Assembly: GCF_027622855.1 (NCBI RefSeq)
Contig: NZ_JAPZVR010000010.1
Span: forward strand, 4,005-65,249
Source of the DNA: Glycomyces algeriensis
GTDB lineage: Bacteria; Actinomycetota; Actinomycetes; Mycobacteriales; Micromonosporaceae
Length of the DNA stretch: 61,245 nucleotides
Direction: 5' to 3'
Shown here: one piece after another, positions 52,594 through 61,245 of the stretch
How positions within the stretch are numbered: position 1 is the first letter of the stretch
Layout of the letters: each line of letters opens with the position of its first letter
Notes under the pieces: generated by a model
Told to the model about the DNA's origin: nothing
The model's input: the letters and a program-made list of their open reading frames with translations, nothing else
Databases searched by the model: none
Made by a program: the position numbers and the translations under genes

Positions 52594-53178
52594 TCACCTC
52601 TGCTCATCCTCGACGTTCATGGACGGCAGGCGGAACCAGCCGGAGGCCGCGAGTGAGAGCAGCAGGAGCACGGCGAGGGCGAGGGCCGCGAGGACGAGGA
52701 CGGGCAACGCGAACGCGATGAGCGCGAGCACGGCCAGGCAGGCGAGGGCCGCGATCCGTGAGGCGGCGATCCGGCCGGTGGCGGCGCGGGTGAGCACGAG
52801 GTCGCCGAGGAGGTAGGCCGCGGGCCCGCCGAGGACGGTGGCGACGGCGGCCGTGTCGGCGGTGTCCCACGGGTGCGCGAGCACGAGCACAGCGCCGATT
52901 GCGATGAGGACGGCCCCGGCCGCCATGAGGACGCGCGCGAAAGCGTAGTCGCGGCGCGGAATCTGGGCGCCGTTGCCGCGCTCGGCGTCCGCAGCGCGGG
53001 CGGCGAGGTACAGCCGCCAGACGATGACCATGGTCGCGAAGCCGAGCACGAGCCCGGTGACGCCACCCGCGGTGAACTCCAGACCGCCGAGGATCACGAC
53101 CGCCTCCCCAAAGGCCGCAGCGAAGACGAGCGGAGCACGTCCGGCCAAGCCGTGGCGTCTGAGCGCCCGAAGTGGCAC
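52594..53178 (-). pseudogene. Truncated low-temperature-requirement A (LtrA)-like membrane protein
   Basis: 194 aa with about six helices (APLVFAAAFGEAVVILGGLEF, GLVLGFATMVIVWRLYLAARAAD ...). It resembles only the C-terminal half of LtrA proteins (usually ~380 aa). Upstream of its ATG no further homologous sequence is readable, and no ribosome site is seen, so it is more likely the remnant of a decayed gene than a complete one. It could still be a short functional membrane protein. Confidence 0.5.
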
Positions 53179-53226
53179 TGCCTCGCCCGCGACACCGGTC
53201 CAGCAGAAGCCCCGAAACCCCCAAAT

Positions 53227-53281
53227 TTATCCACAGGCGGTTGACCTGCGCTAATGCTCATTTCGCTTGAAGTTATCCACA
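53227..53281. promoter_or_regulatory. Two perfect DnaA boxes
   Basis: TTATCCACA at 53227-53235 and 53273-53281, both directly followed by GGCGG, 46 bp apart in the same orientation. The surroundings are relatively AT-rich. An inverted pair CTACTAC / GTAGTAG (53305-53311/53322-53328) lies next to them. Confidence 0.85.
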
Positions 53282-53532
53282 GGCGGGAAACTTCTGTTGC
53301 TGCCCTACTACCCAACGTGTTGTAGTAGATAGCAAAAACGCCATCGGGCATCAGCGGGATGGCGGCGACAGAAGGGGATTCGCGAACGTCGCCATACCAA
53401 GGTCGCGCGCGGCAATCCGGCCGCGCGCGGTCCCCGCCAGATGCCCCGCCCCTCGCTCCCGCGGGAGCACACGCGGGCGGCCGAGCCACCAGCCCGGCCG
53501 CCCGCCACAACACGTTTGTCGTCCGCGACGGC
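53282..53532. other. Region between DnaA boxes and ybaB promoter
   Basis: No gene seen. Contains the CTACTAC/GTAGTAG inverted pair and GC-rich hairpins. dnaX, often upstream of ybaB-recR, is not here. Confidence 0.5.
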
Positions 53533-53538
53533 TAGGCT
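53533..53538 (+). promoter_or_regulatory. -10 box of ybaB-recR
   Basis: TAGGCT, 43 bases before the ybaB ATG; no matching -35. Confidence 0.4.
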
Positions 53539-53581
53539 GGCGGGACACCTAGGAGACCCGGAGCCGACGGCGAGGAGTGAC

Positions 53582-53926
53582 ATGGACATGTTCGCAGGAG
53601 GAGACCTGCAGAAGATGCTGCAACAGGCGCAGCAGATGCAGGCCGACATGATGCAGGCCCAGGCCGAGCTGGCCGAGTCCGAGGTCACAGCCTCCGCCGG
53701 CGGCGGGCTCGTGAGCGCCACGGTCACCGGCGACGGTGAGCTCAAGGGCGTCAAGATCGACCCGAAGGCGATCGACCCCGAAGACGCCGAGACCCTCGAG
53801 GACCTCATCCTCGCCGCGGTCCAGGCCGCCAACGCGGACGCCAAGCGCCTCGCCGCCGAGAAGATGGGCCCGCTGGGGGACGCCCTCGGGGGAATGACCG
53901 GCGGCCTCGGCCTGCCCGGGATGTAG
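53582..53926 (+). CDS. ybaB: YbaB/EbfC-family nucleoid-associated protein
   Basis: 114-aa dimeric DNA-binding protein of the YbaB/EbfC family. Long helix [22 protein letters not shown], central beta strands [22 protein letters not shown], and a Gly/Met-rich tail. Start ATG 53582 has GAGGAG at ideal distance. Followed by recR, the usual pairing. Confidence 0.95.
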   Translation: MDMFAGGDLQKMLQQAQQMQADMMQAQAELAESEVTASAGGGLVSATVTGDGELKGVKIDPKAIDPEDAETLEDLILAAVQAANADAKRLAAEKMGPLGDALGGMTGGLGLPGM

Positions 53927-54027
53927 ACCGGAAGACCTCAGGGCCGCAAGGCCCCGGCGCGTATGCGCCGTTCACCAGCCGCCACCCCCACATTGACCAC
54001 GAACGAGCCGCAGGAAAAGAGAGATCC

Positions 54028-54624
54028 TTGTACGACGGGGCTTTGGGCGACCTCATCGAAGAGCTGGGGCAGCTCCCGGGCATTGGGCCGAAGAGCGCCC
54101 AGCGGCTCGCCTTCCATCTGCTCGCTTCCGAGAGCGTCGATGTCGAGCGCCTCACTTCCGCGCTCGAGCGGGTCAAGGCCCAGGTGCGCTTCTGCGAGAC
54201 CTGCGGCAATGTGACCGAGGCCGAGCAGTGCGGCATCTGCAGGGACCCGCGCCGGTCGGAGACGCTCATCTGCGTCGTCGAGGAACCCAAGGACGTGCTC
54301 GCGATCGAGCGCACCGGCGAGTTCCGCGGCCGGTACCACGTGCTGGGCGGGGCGATCAACCCGCTGGAGGGCATCGGCCCGGACGACCTGCGCATCCGCC
54401 AGCTGATGATCCGTCTCCAAAAGGGAGAGACCAAGGAGCTGATCCTGGCCACGGACCCGAACACCGAGGGCGAGGCGACCGCGACCTACCTGGCGATGCT
54501 CATCAAGCCCATGGGGTTCAAGGTGACCCGGCTCGCGAGCGGTCTGCCCGTGGGCGGGGACCTGGAGTACGCGGACGAGGTGACGCTCGGCCGGGCGTTC
54601 TCGGGCCGGCGGGACGTCGACTAG
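54028..54624 (+). CDS. recR: Recombination protein RecR
   Basis: RecFOR-pathway recombination mediator, 198 aa. Helix-hairpin-helix [17 protein letters not shown] (about 15-31), zinc finger [16 protein letters not shown], Toprim domain [26 protein letters not shown] and a C-terminal Walker-B-like strand. TTG start preceded by AAAGAGAG. 101 bases after ybaB; the gap contains no terminator, so one operon. Confidence 0.95.
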   Translation: MYDGALGDLIEELGQLPGIGPKSAQRLAFHLLASESVDVERLTSALERVKAQVRFCETCGNVTEAEQCGICRDPRRSETLICVVEEPKDVLAIERTGEFRGRYHVLGGAINPLEGIGPDDLRIRQLMIRLQKGETKELILATDPNTEGEATATYLAMLIKPMGFKVTRLASGLPVGGDLEYADEVTLGRAFSGRRDVD

Positions 54625-55076
54625 ACGGCACCGAAAGGGCGGGCGCGAAGGGCCGCGGGTCCCAAGCCCTGGTTCTGGCGTTGCCCCCGCGTTGTGGTTT
54701 CGGCGCGGGGTTCGATGGGGCGTTGCAGGTGTAGGTGCGGGGCATGGGGGTGCGGTGCGAGCGCGGCTCGCTCCGGGTTTTCGGGCTCCGGGTTCATCTG
54801 TGTGCGGGCCGACTGGTTCCGGGGTCTTGGGTGCGCGGGGTTCGTCGGGGCGTTGCGGGCGAAGGGCATTGGTGTGCGGTGCATGCGCGGTCCGTTCCGG
54901 TTTATGGGGCCAGCGGTTGCGGGCCTGAAGGTGCCGAGGTCTGGTGCTCGGACGGGGCGGTGCGCGTCCACCGCGAGCGCGCTCTGGTCCGCCCAGGGCT
55001 TCGAAGCCGTTGAGGTCCTGCGGTCGGTAATTGGCAGGTTTGCTCTCCGTTAGGGCCCGTCAGGCGGCGGGTTTTT
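54625..55076. other. GC/G-rich non-coding region after recR
   Basis: 452 bases with no supported gene. Strong G-over-C bias on the plus strand. Segments at about 54700-54770 and 54835-54895 are diverged copies (GGGGTTCG...GGGGCGTTGC...GTGCGGTGC...GCGCGG). It ends with a short terminator-like CCCG/CGGG hairpin followed by TTTTT (55056-55076). Confidence 0.5.
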
Positions 55077-55245
55077 GGGTTCCGTTGTGGTGCAACGGGA
55101 TTCACTTCGGTGCGATCCTTACGATTTGGGTAACAATATTCGCCGAAACGGTCACGATCACATAACGCTTAACAGTGGTGTAACTCACCTGCACTTAGGC
55201 TGTCTCTACCTCCGAATACCCAACGACCGACGGGTGAGACAACCT
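55077..55245 (+). promoter_or_regulatory. Promoter region of the peptide ABC operon
   Basis: AT-richer. CCGTTG-N5-CAACGG hairpin/inverted repeat at 55082-55098; TAGGCT at 55196-55201 is a plausible -10 (start about 55208), leaving a ~38-nt leader. Confidence 0.45.
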
Positions 55246-56988
55246 ATGCGCACGTCCCCAACCCCAATCAGGCGCGCTCTGGCCGCAGCGGCGGGCGCCG
55301 CAATGGCCTTGGGCCTGCTCGCCGCCTGCGGCTCCGACGGTGAAAGCGGCGGCGACGCCGACACCGCCGAAGACTTCGACTTCTCGTGTCCTGAACGCAC
55401 CGACGGCGAACCCGCCGCCGACGCGGCCCGGAACGACTCGCAGCCGTTCGTCTTCGGCACCCCCGGCGACCCGACCAGCCTCGACCCCATCCTCGCCTCC
55501 GACGGTGAGACCTTCCGCGTCAACCGCCAGGTCTTCGACACCCTCCTGGACGCCGACTGCACCGACACCGTCCCCGGTCTCGCGGAGTCCTACGAGCAGA
55601 ACGAGGAAGGCACGGAGTGGACGTTCCACCTGCGTGAGGGCGTGACCTTCCACGACGGGCAGGCCCTCGACGGCGCCGCCGTCTGCAAGAACTTCGAACG
55701 CTGGGCGAACTTCAAGGCGGGCTACCAGTCCCCGAACTTCACCTACTACTACTCCTCGGTCTTCGGCGGCTTCGCCGAGAACGACCCGGCCATGGGCATC
55801 GAGGCCGAGTCGATCTACAAGGGCTGCGCCGCAGACGGCCTCGACGTCACCATCAGCCTGAGCAAGTACACCTCGAGCTTCCCGGGCGCGTTCACCCTCG
55901 AGTCGCTCTCGATCATCAGCCCGGCCTCGATCGACGCCGTCGCCGACGCCGCGATCCCCACGGCCGACTCGCCGCTGCCCGAGTACACCCAGACCGTCGG
56001 CACCCTCGCCGGCACCGGGCCCTACAAGCTCGAGAGCTGGGACCACAGCTCGCAAGAGGTCGTGCTCACCCGCAACGACGAGTACTTCGGCGAGCCCGCG
56101 AAGGTCAAGACGGTCATCTTCAAGACCATCTCCGACGAGACCGCCCGCCGCCAGGCCCTCGAAGCCGGCGACATCCACGGCTACGACCTCGCCGCCCCGG
56201 CCGACGCCCAGTCGCTCCTCGACGCGGGCTACCAGGTCCCCGTCCGCGGCGTCTTCAACCTGCTGTACCTCGCGTACACGCAGAGCCACGCCCCGCTCGA
56301 GGACCACGCCGTCCGCGAGGCCCTCTCCTACGCCATCGACCGCGAGCGCATCGTCAACTCCGTGCTCCCGGCCGGCGGCATGGTCGCCACCCAGTTCATG
56401 CCCCCGAGCCTCGAGGGGTACTCGGAGGACGTCGCGACCTACGACTACGACGCCGAGAAGGCCAAGCAGATGCTCGCCGACGCGGGCGCGGAAGACCTCA
56501 GCATCACCTTCTGCTACCCGACCGACGTGACCCGGCCGTACATGCCGGCCCCGAAGGACATCTTCGACATGATCTCCTCCGACCTGCAGGCCGCGGGAGT
56601 CACGGTGGAGGCCAAGCCGATCACGTGGGTCGACTACATCCCGACCACCCGCTCCGGCGAATGCCCGCTGTACCTGCTGGGCTGGACCGGCGACTTCGCC
56701 GACCCGTACAACTTCCTCGGCACCTGGTTCGCCACCGAGTCCACCGAATGGGGCTTCGACAACCAGGAGGTCTTCGACGCGATCGCCACGGCCAACACCG
56801 AGCCCGACCAGGCCACCCGCGTGGACCTGTGGAAGACCGCGAACGAGGCCGTGATGGAAGAGCTCCCGGGCCTGCCGATCTCGTCCTCGCCGCCGTCGAT
56901 CGCCTTCGCGCCGGACGTGTACCCGCCGGACGTCTCCCCGCTGACGCGGGAGGACTTCTCGCAGGTCTACTTCACCACCGGTTCCTGA
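55246..56988 (+). CDS. Peptide ABC transporter substrate-binding lipoprotein
   Basis: SBP_bac_5 (DppA/OppA) family, 580 aa. Signal peptide with lipobox LLAAC (Cys about 27), acidic linker, then PFVFGTPGDPTSLDPILASDGETFRVNRQVFDTLL and the family signature LRLGVTFHDGQ/REGVTFHDGQALDGAAV. Binds peptides (or another solute such as nickel or sugars in some members) outside the membrane. First gene of the operon with the two permeases and two ATPases that follow. Confidence 0.93.
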   Translation: MRTSPTPIRRALAAAAGAAMALGLLAACGSDGESGGDADTAEDFDFSCPERTDGEPAADAARNDSQPFVFGTPGDPTSLDPILASDGETFRVNRQVFDTLLDADCTDTVPGLAESYEQNEEGTEWTFHLREGVTFHDGQALDGAAVCKNFERWANFKAGYQSPNFTYYYSSVFGGFAENDPAMGIEAESIYKGCAADGLDVTISLSKYTSSFPGAFTLESLSIISPASIDAVADAAIPTADSPLPEYTQTVGTLAGTGPYKLESWDHSSQEVVLTRNDEYFGEPAKVKTVIFKTISDETARRQALEAGDIHGYDLAAPADAQSLLDAGYQVPVRGVFNLLYLAYTQSHAPLEDHAVREALSYAIDRERIVNSVLPAGGMVATQFMPPSLEGYSEDVATYDYDAEKAKQMLADAGAEDLSITFCYPTDVTRPYMPAPKDIFDMISSDLQAAGVTVEAKPITWVDYIPTTRSGECPLYLLGWTGDFADPYNFLGTWFATESTEWGFDNQEVFDAIATANTEPDQATRVDLWKTANEAVMEELPGLPISSSPPSIAFAPDVYPPDVSPLTREDFSQVYFTTGS

Positions 56989-57009
56989 CCGGATCGATTA
57001 CAGCCGAAT

Positions 57010-58017
57010 ATGCTGCGCTACACCGTTAAGCGCCTCCTGCAGCTGTCCGTGGCGCTCTTGGGACTCTCGCTCCTGCTGTTCGCGTGGTTCAAAGCCCTTC
57101 CGGGCGGACCCGAGAACCGGTTGCTCCCCGAGAACGCCACGGACCAGCAGCGGGAGGCGCTGCGGGCCGCCCTGGGTCTGGACGAGCCGGTCTGGACCCA
57201 GTACGGCGAGTTCCTCGCCCGGATCGTCCGCCTCGACTTCGGCTCCTCGCTGTCGAGCGGACGTCCGATCGCGACGGAACTCGCCGAACGCCTGCCCGCC
57301 ACCGTCGAACTCTCCTTGGCCGCCATGCTCATCGCCGTCGGCCTGGGCATTCCGCTCGGGTACCTCGCGGCGAAGCGCCGCGGCACCTGGGTCGACTTCA
57401 GCACCGTCTCCGGCTCGCTCCTGGGCACCTGCATCCCGATCTTCTTCCTCGCCGCCATGCTGAAAGTGGTGTTCGCGCAGGAGCTCGGGTGGCTGCCCAC
57501 GACGTTCCGCCTCACCGCCGGCGCCGACTTCACCGAAGTGACGGGCCTGCGCGTGTTCGACGGGCTCATCACCGGCGAGCTCGACATCGCCTGGGACGCG
57601 GTGCGGCACCTGATCCTGCCCGCGATCGCGCTCTCCTCGATCCCGCTCGCGGTCATCGTCCGCATCACCCGCGCGAGCGTGCTCGACGTGGTCGGCGAGG
57701 ACTACGTGCGCACCGCGGACGCCAAGGGCCTCAAGCCCGCCACCGTCCGCGGCCGCCACGTGATGCGCAACGCGATGCTCCCCATCGCCACGATCATCGG
57801 CCTGCTGCTCGGCAGCCTCTTCGCGGGCGCGGTCCTCACCGAGAGCGTCTTCGCGTTCGGCGGCATCGGCTCGTTCGTCTACCAGGCGACGACCGAGCGG
57901 GACTACCCGGCGCTCATGGGCTTCATCCTCGTCATCGCCGTGTTCTACGTGGTCATCAACCTCATCGTGGACCTGTCGTACGGCCTGCTCGACCCGAGAG
58001 TGCGGGTGCGCAAATGA
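57010..58017 (+). CDS. Peptide ABC transporter permease (DppB type)
   Basis: 335 aa with six membrane helices; N-terminal MLRYTVKRLLQLSVALLGLSLLLFAWFKALPGGP is the DppB signature. EAA loop DYVRTADAKGLKPATVRGRHVMRNAMLP contacts the ATPases. Starts 22 bases after the binding-protein gene and overlaps the next gene by ATGA. Confidence 0.93.
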   Translation: MLRYTVKRLLQLSVALLGLSLLLFAWFKALPGGPENRLLPENATDQQREALRAALGLDEPVWTQYGEFLARIVRLDFGSSLSSGRPIATELAERLPATVELSLAAMLIAVGLGIPLGYLAAKRRGTWVDFSTVSGSLLGTCIPIFFLAAMLKVVFAQELGWLPTTFRLTAGADFTEVTGLRVFDGLITGELDIAWDAVRHLILPAIALSSIPLAVIVRITRASVLDVVGEDYVRTADAKGLKPATVRGRHVMRNAMLPIATIIGLLLGSLFAGAVLTESVFAFGGIGSFVYQATTERDYPALMGFILVIAVFYVVINLIVDLSYGLLDPRVRVRK

Positions 58018-58975
58018 CCATCGCGAAAATCGAGAAGCTCGACCGGCTCATCGAGGCCACGGCCACCGCCCGGGACGCCAGGACCGGCTCCCTGTGGCGC
58101 CAGTCGATCCGCCGGATGCGCCGCTCGCCCATGGCGATCACCGGCGCGGTCATCGTGGGCCTGTTCGTCCTCGTGGCGGTCGTCGGCCCGTGGGTCGCAC
58201 CGTACGACCCGACGGCGCAGACCTGGGGGCGCGAGGTCTTCCTGAACCGGAACATCTTCCCGGGCCCGCGCCCGGAGAACTGGTTCGGCCTCGACCACCT
58301 GGGCCGGGACATGTTCTCCCGCATGATCGTCGGGGCCCGCCAGACGCTGCTCGTCGGCGTCGTGGCCACTTTCATCGGCTTCATCGCGGGCGCGTTCATC
58401 GGCGGCATCGCCGCCGCTGCGGGCACCTTCGGCGGACGCTGGGGCGAACGCCTCGAGGCCGTCATCATGCGCGCGGTCGACGTGGCGCTGGCGATCCCGA
58501 TGCTGCTGCTCGCCTTGAGCGTCGCGGCGCTGCTGGGCCCGTCGCTGCGGACCGTGATGATCGCGGTCGGGGTCGCCCAGATCCCGATCTTCGCGCGGCT
58601 CCTGCGCGGCTCGATGCTGGCGCAGGCCCACTCGGACTACGTGCTCGCGGCGATCGCGATCGGCGTCCCGAAGGGACGGATCGTGGTCTCGCACATCCTG
58701 CCGAACTCGCTGGGCCCGGTGATCGTGCAGGCGACGCTGGTGCTCGCGACGGCGATCATCGAGGCCGCCGCGCTCTCGTACCTGGGCCTCGGCAACCCCG
58801 ACCCGGGCAGCGCGGAGTGGGGCACGATGCTCGCCGACGCGCAGCGGTTCCTTTCGGGCGCACCGCAACTGGCGATCTACCCGGCCATCGGCATCATCGT
58901 CACGGCGCTCGGCTTCACCCTCCTGGGCGAGGCCATGCGCGAATCGCTCGACCCGAGACTGAGGAGGCAGGAATA

Positions 58976-58976
<1 letters not shown>
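58014..58976 (+). CDS. Peptide ABC transporter permease (DppC type)
   Basis: 320 aa. OppC-N-type cytosolic start and first helix (SPMAITGAVIVGLFVLVAVVGPWVAPYDP), then GLDHLGRDMFSRMIVGARQTLLVG and the EAA loop SDYVLAAIAIGVPKGRIVVSHILPNSLGP. Pairs with the DppB-type subunit. Overlaps genes on both sides. Confidence 0.93.
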
Positions 58977-60063
<1,087 letters not shown>

Positions 60064-60067
<4 letters not shown>

Positions 60068-61125
60068 GCACTGAGCAGCACGCGGAGCCGCATGTTCCCG
60101 CGCAGCGCACTGAGGGTCCGGATTTGTCCACTGCTGCAACGGGTCCGGTTGCGGCACCGCTGCTCGAGGTGGAGGACTTGAAGGTCCACTTCCCGATCCG
60201 GCGGGGGATCGTGGTCGAGCGCGTCGTGGGCCATGTCCAGGCGGTCGACGGGGTCGGTCTGAGCATTGACTCGGGCGGCACGTACGGCCTGGTCGGGGAG
60301 TCCGGTTGCGGCAAGACGACGTTCGGCCGCGCCGTGCTCCGCCTCGAAGAGCCGACCGGTGGTCGCGTGCGGCTCGGCGGCGACGAGGTGACGGCGATGA
60401 AGGGCGAGAAGTTGCGCCGCTTCAGGTCGAAGATGCAGATGGTGTTCCAGGACCCGCTGGGTTCGTTGAATCCTCGGCACAATGTGGACATGCTGCTCTC
60501 GGAGCCGTTGAAGGTCCACGGGGTCGGGTCGAAGGCGGAGCGGCGCAAGCTGGCTGTTGAGACGCTGGACGCGGTGGGTCTGCCGAAGTCGGTGCTGGAG
60601 CGGTTCCCGCACGAGTTCTCGGGCGGTCAGCGGCAGCGTCTGGGGATCGCGCGGGCGCTGATGCTGCGTCCGGATCTGATCGTGTGCGACGAGCCGGTGA
60701 GCGCGCTGGACGTCTCGATCCAGGCGCAGGTGATGAACCTGCTCGATGAGCTGCAGGACGAGTTCGGTCTGACGTATCTGGTGATCGCGCACGACCTCGC
60801 GGTGGTGCGTCACCTCTCCGACCGGGTCGGGGTCATGTACCTCGGCAAGCTGGTGGAGGAGGCGGATTCGGAGACCATCTACGAGCATCCGCGGCATCCG
60901 TACACGAAGGCGCTGCTTTCGGCGGTGCCGCAGCCTGATCCGGAGGTCGAGGCGAACCGTGAGCGGATCATCTTGAAGGGCGATCTGCCGTCGCCGGCGA
61001 ATCCGCCGTCGGGTTGCCGTTTCCGCACGCGCTGCCCGTGGGCGGAGGACATCTGCGCTGAGGTGGAGCCGGAGTGGCGTGAGGCGGCGAGCGGTCACAA
61101 GGTCGCGTGCCACTTCGATCTGTGA
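60064..61125 (+). CDS. Peptide ABC transporter ATPase (DppF type)
   Basis: 353 aa. A ~35-residue polar N-terminal extension, Walker A GESGCGKTT, MVFQDPLGSLNPRH, signature FSGGQRQRLGIARA, Walker B LIVCDEPVSALD, and the C-terminal Cys region CRFRTRCPWAEDIC. Overlaps the DppD-type gene by ATGA. Last gene of the operon; a GGACGGC-GCT-GCCGTCC hairpin follows. Confidence 0.93.
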
Positions 61126-61168
61126 TCGAACGGGAGCGCGTTGACCGCTGAGTGAGCGTGAAGGGCGC

Positions 61169-61185
61169 GGACGGCGCTGCCGTCC
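61169..61185 (+). terminator. Possible terminator after the peptide ABC operon
   Basis: Seven-bp stem GGACGGC / GCCGTCC with a 3-nt loop, 44 bases after the stop. Nothing else recognised to the end of the window. Confidence 0.5.
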
Positions 61186-61245
61186 CCGCCGTTCGGGGGG
61201 GCCCAGGGTATGTACGCGGCGCCCGGGTGGGGGTGAGCACGGGCG

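Noticed and set aside
53227..53281. Chromosomal origin of replication
   Set aside because: Only two DnaA boxes, and dnaA/dnaN/rpmH are not nearby; a full actinobacterial oriC has many boxes.

Overview
The window is chromosomal DNA of a high-GC actinomycete. GC-rich third codon positions, frequent GTG starts, TAGGCT-type -10 boxes, Lsr2, ClpC, MsiK, a mycothiol-dependent isomerase-like protein and a BldN-type developmental sigma factor followed by an RsbN-like membrane protein all point to a morphologically complex actinobacterium (Streptomyces-like gene neighbourhoods; Glycomycetales or a related order would fit, but this is inference). I see no prophage, insertion sequence, CRISPR array or biosynthetic cluster: this is mostly core genome, and the unusual material lies in non-coding DNA and small genes.

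Layout. 1-6.3 kb: a MacAB-like export operon (lipoprotein, membrane-fusion protein, ATPase, permease; minus strand) divergent from an OmpR/histidine-kinase pair. 6.4-6.8 kb: tRNA-Thr(CGT) and the small SRP RNA head-to-tail on the minus strand, then tRNA-Ser(GGA) on the plus strand. 6.8-13.3 kb: protein quality control and chromatin (HspR-like/Hsp20, ClpC with two ClgR-type boxes upstream, Lsr2) and lysS. 13.5-17.8 kb: AmmeMemoRadiSam proteins B and radical SAM, msiK with a structured leader, a maleylpyruvate-isomerase-like protein. 17.8-22.7 kb: murB, an MMPL transporter divergent from its likely TetR repressor, a VapBC module. 22.7-29.0 kb: heme synthesis hemA-hemC-hemD-hemB behind rex and a glutaredoxin-like gene. 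29.3-35.3 kb: bldN and rsbN-like gene, HAD phosphatase, secreted hypothetical, folP. 35.4-40.3 kb: a SAM-I riboswitch in front of a threonine-synthase-like gene, a candidate orphan structured RNA, a tandem-GNAT enzyme, a glycosyltransferase, a voltage-gated-type channel. 40.3-47.2 kb: a CDC48-like AAA+ protein with a dead first ATPase site, small genes, a beta-helix membrane protein, groEL with two CIRCE operators. 47.5-53.2 kb: membrane protein, POT peptide transporter, metallophosphoesterase, GNAT, an LtrA-like remnant. 53.2-61.1 kb: two perfect DnaA boxes, ybaB-recR, and a five-gene dipeptide/oligopeptide ABC operon.

How genes work together. Stress circuits (HspR/Hsp20, ClgR/ClpC, HrcA/GroEL), redox and heme (Rex-glutaredoxin-hem) and development (BldN-RsbN, with a BldN-type promoter in front of the anti-sigma gene) are each laid out with their likely cis-regulatory sites visible.

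The strongest candidate for something undescribed is the 36.97-37.21 kb segment: a sigma-70-type promoter (TTGACC-17-AAGAAT) placed exactly in front of a roughly 105-nt RNA that folds into a 19-bp closing stem and a tightly packed three-way junction, followed by terminator-like hairpins, with palindromic GTCGGGT half-sites upstream. The SAM-I riboswitch in front of the threonine-synthase-like gene, with its Shine-Dalgarno inside an extended P1, and a second hairpin-rich element at 45.3-45.5 kb are also worth pursuing. Non-coding calls were made by eye from base pairing; no alignments or folding programs were run.
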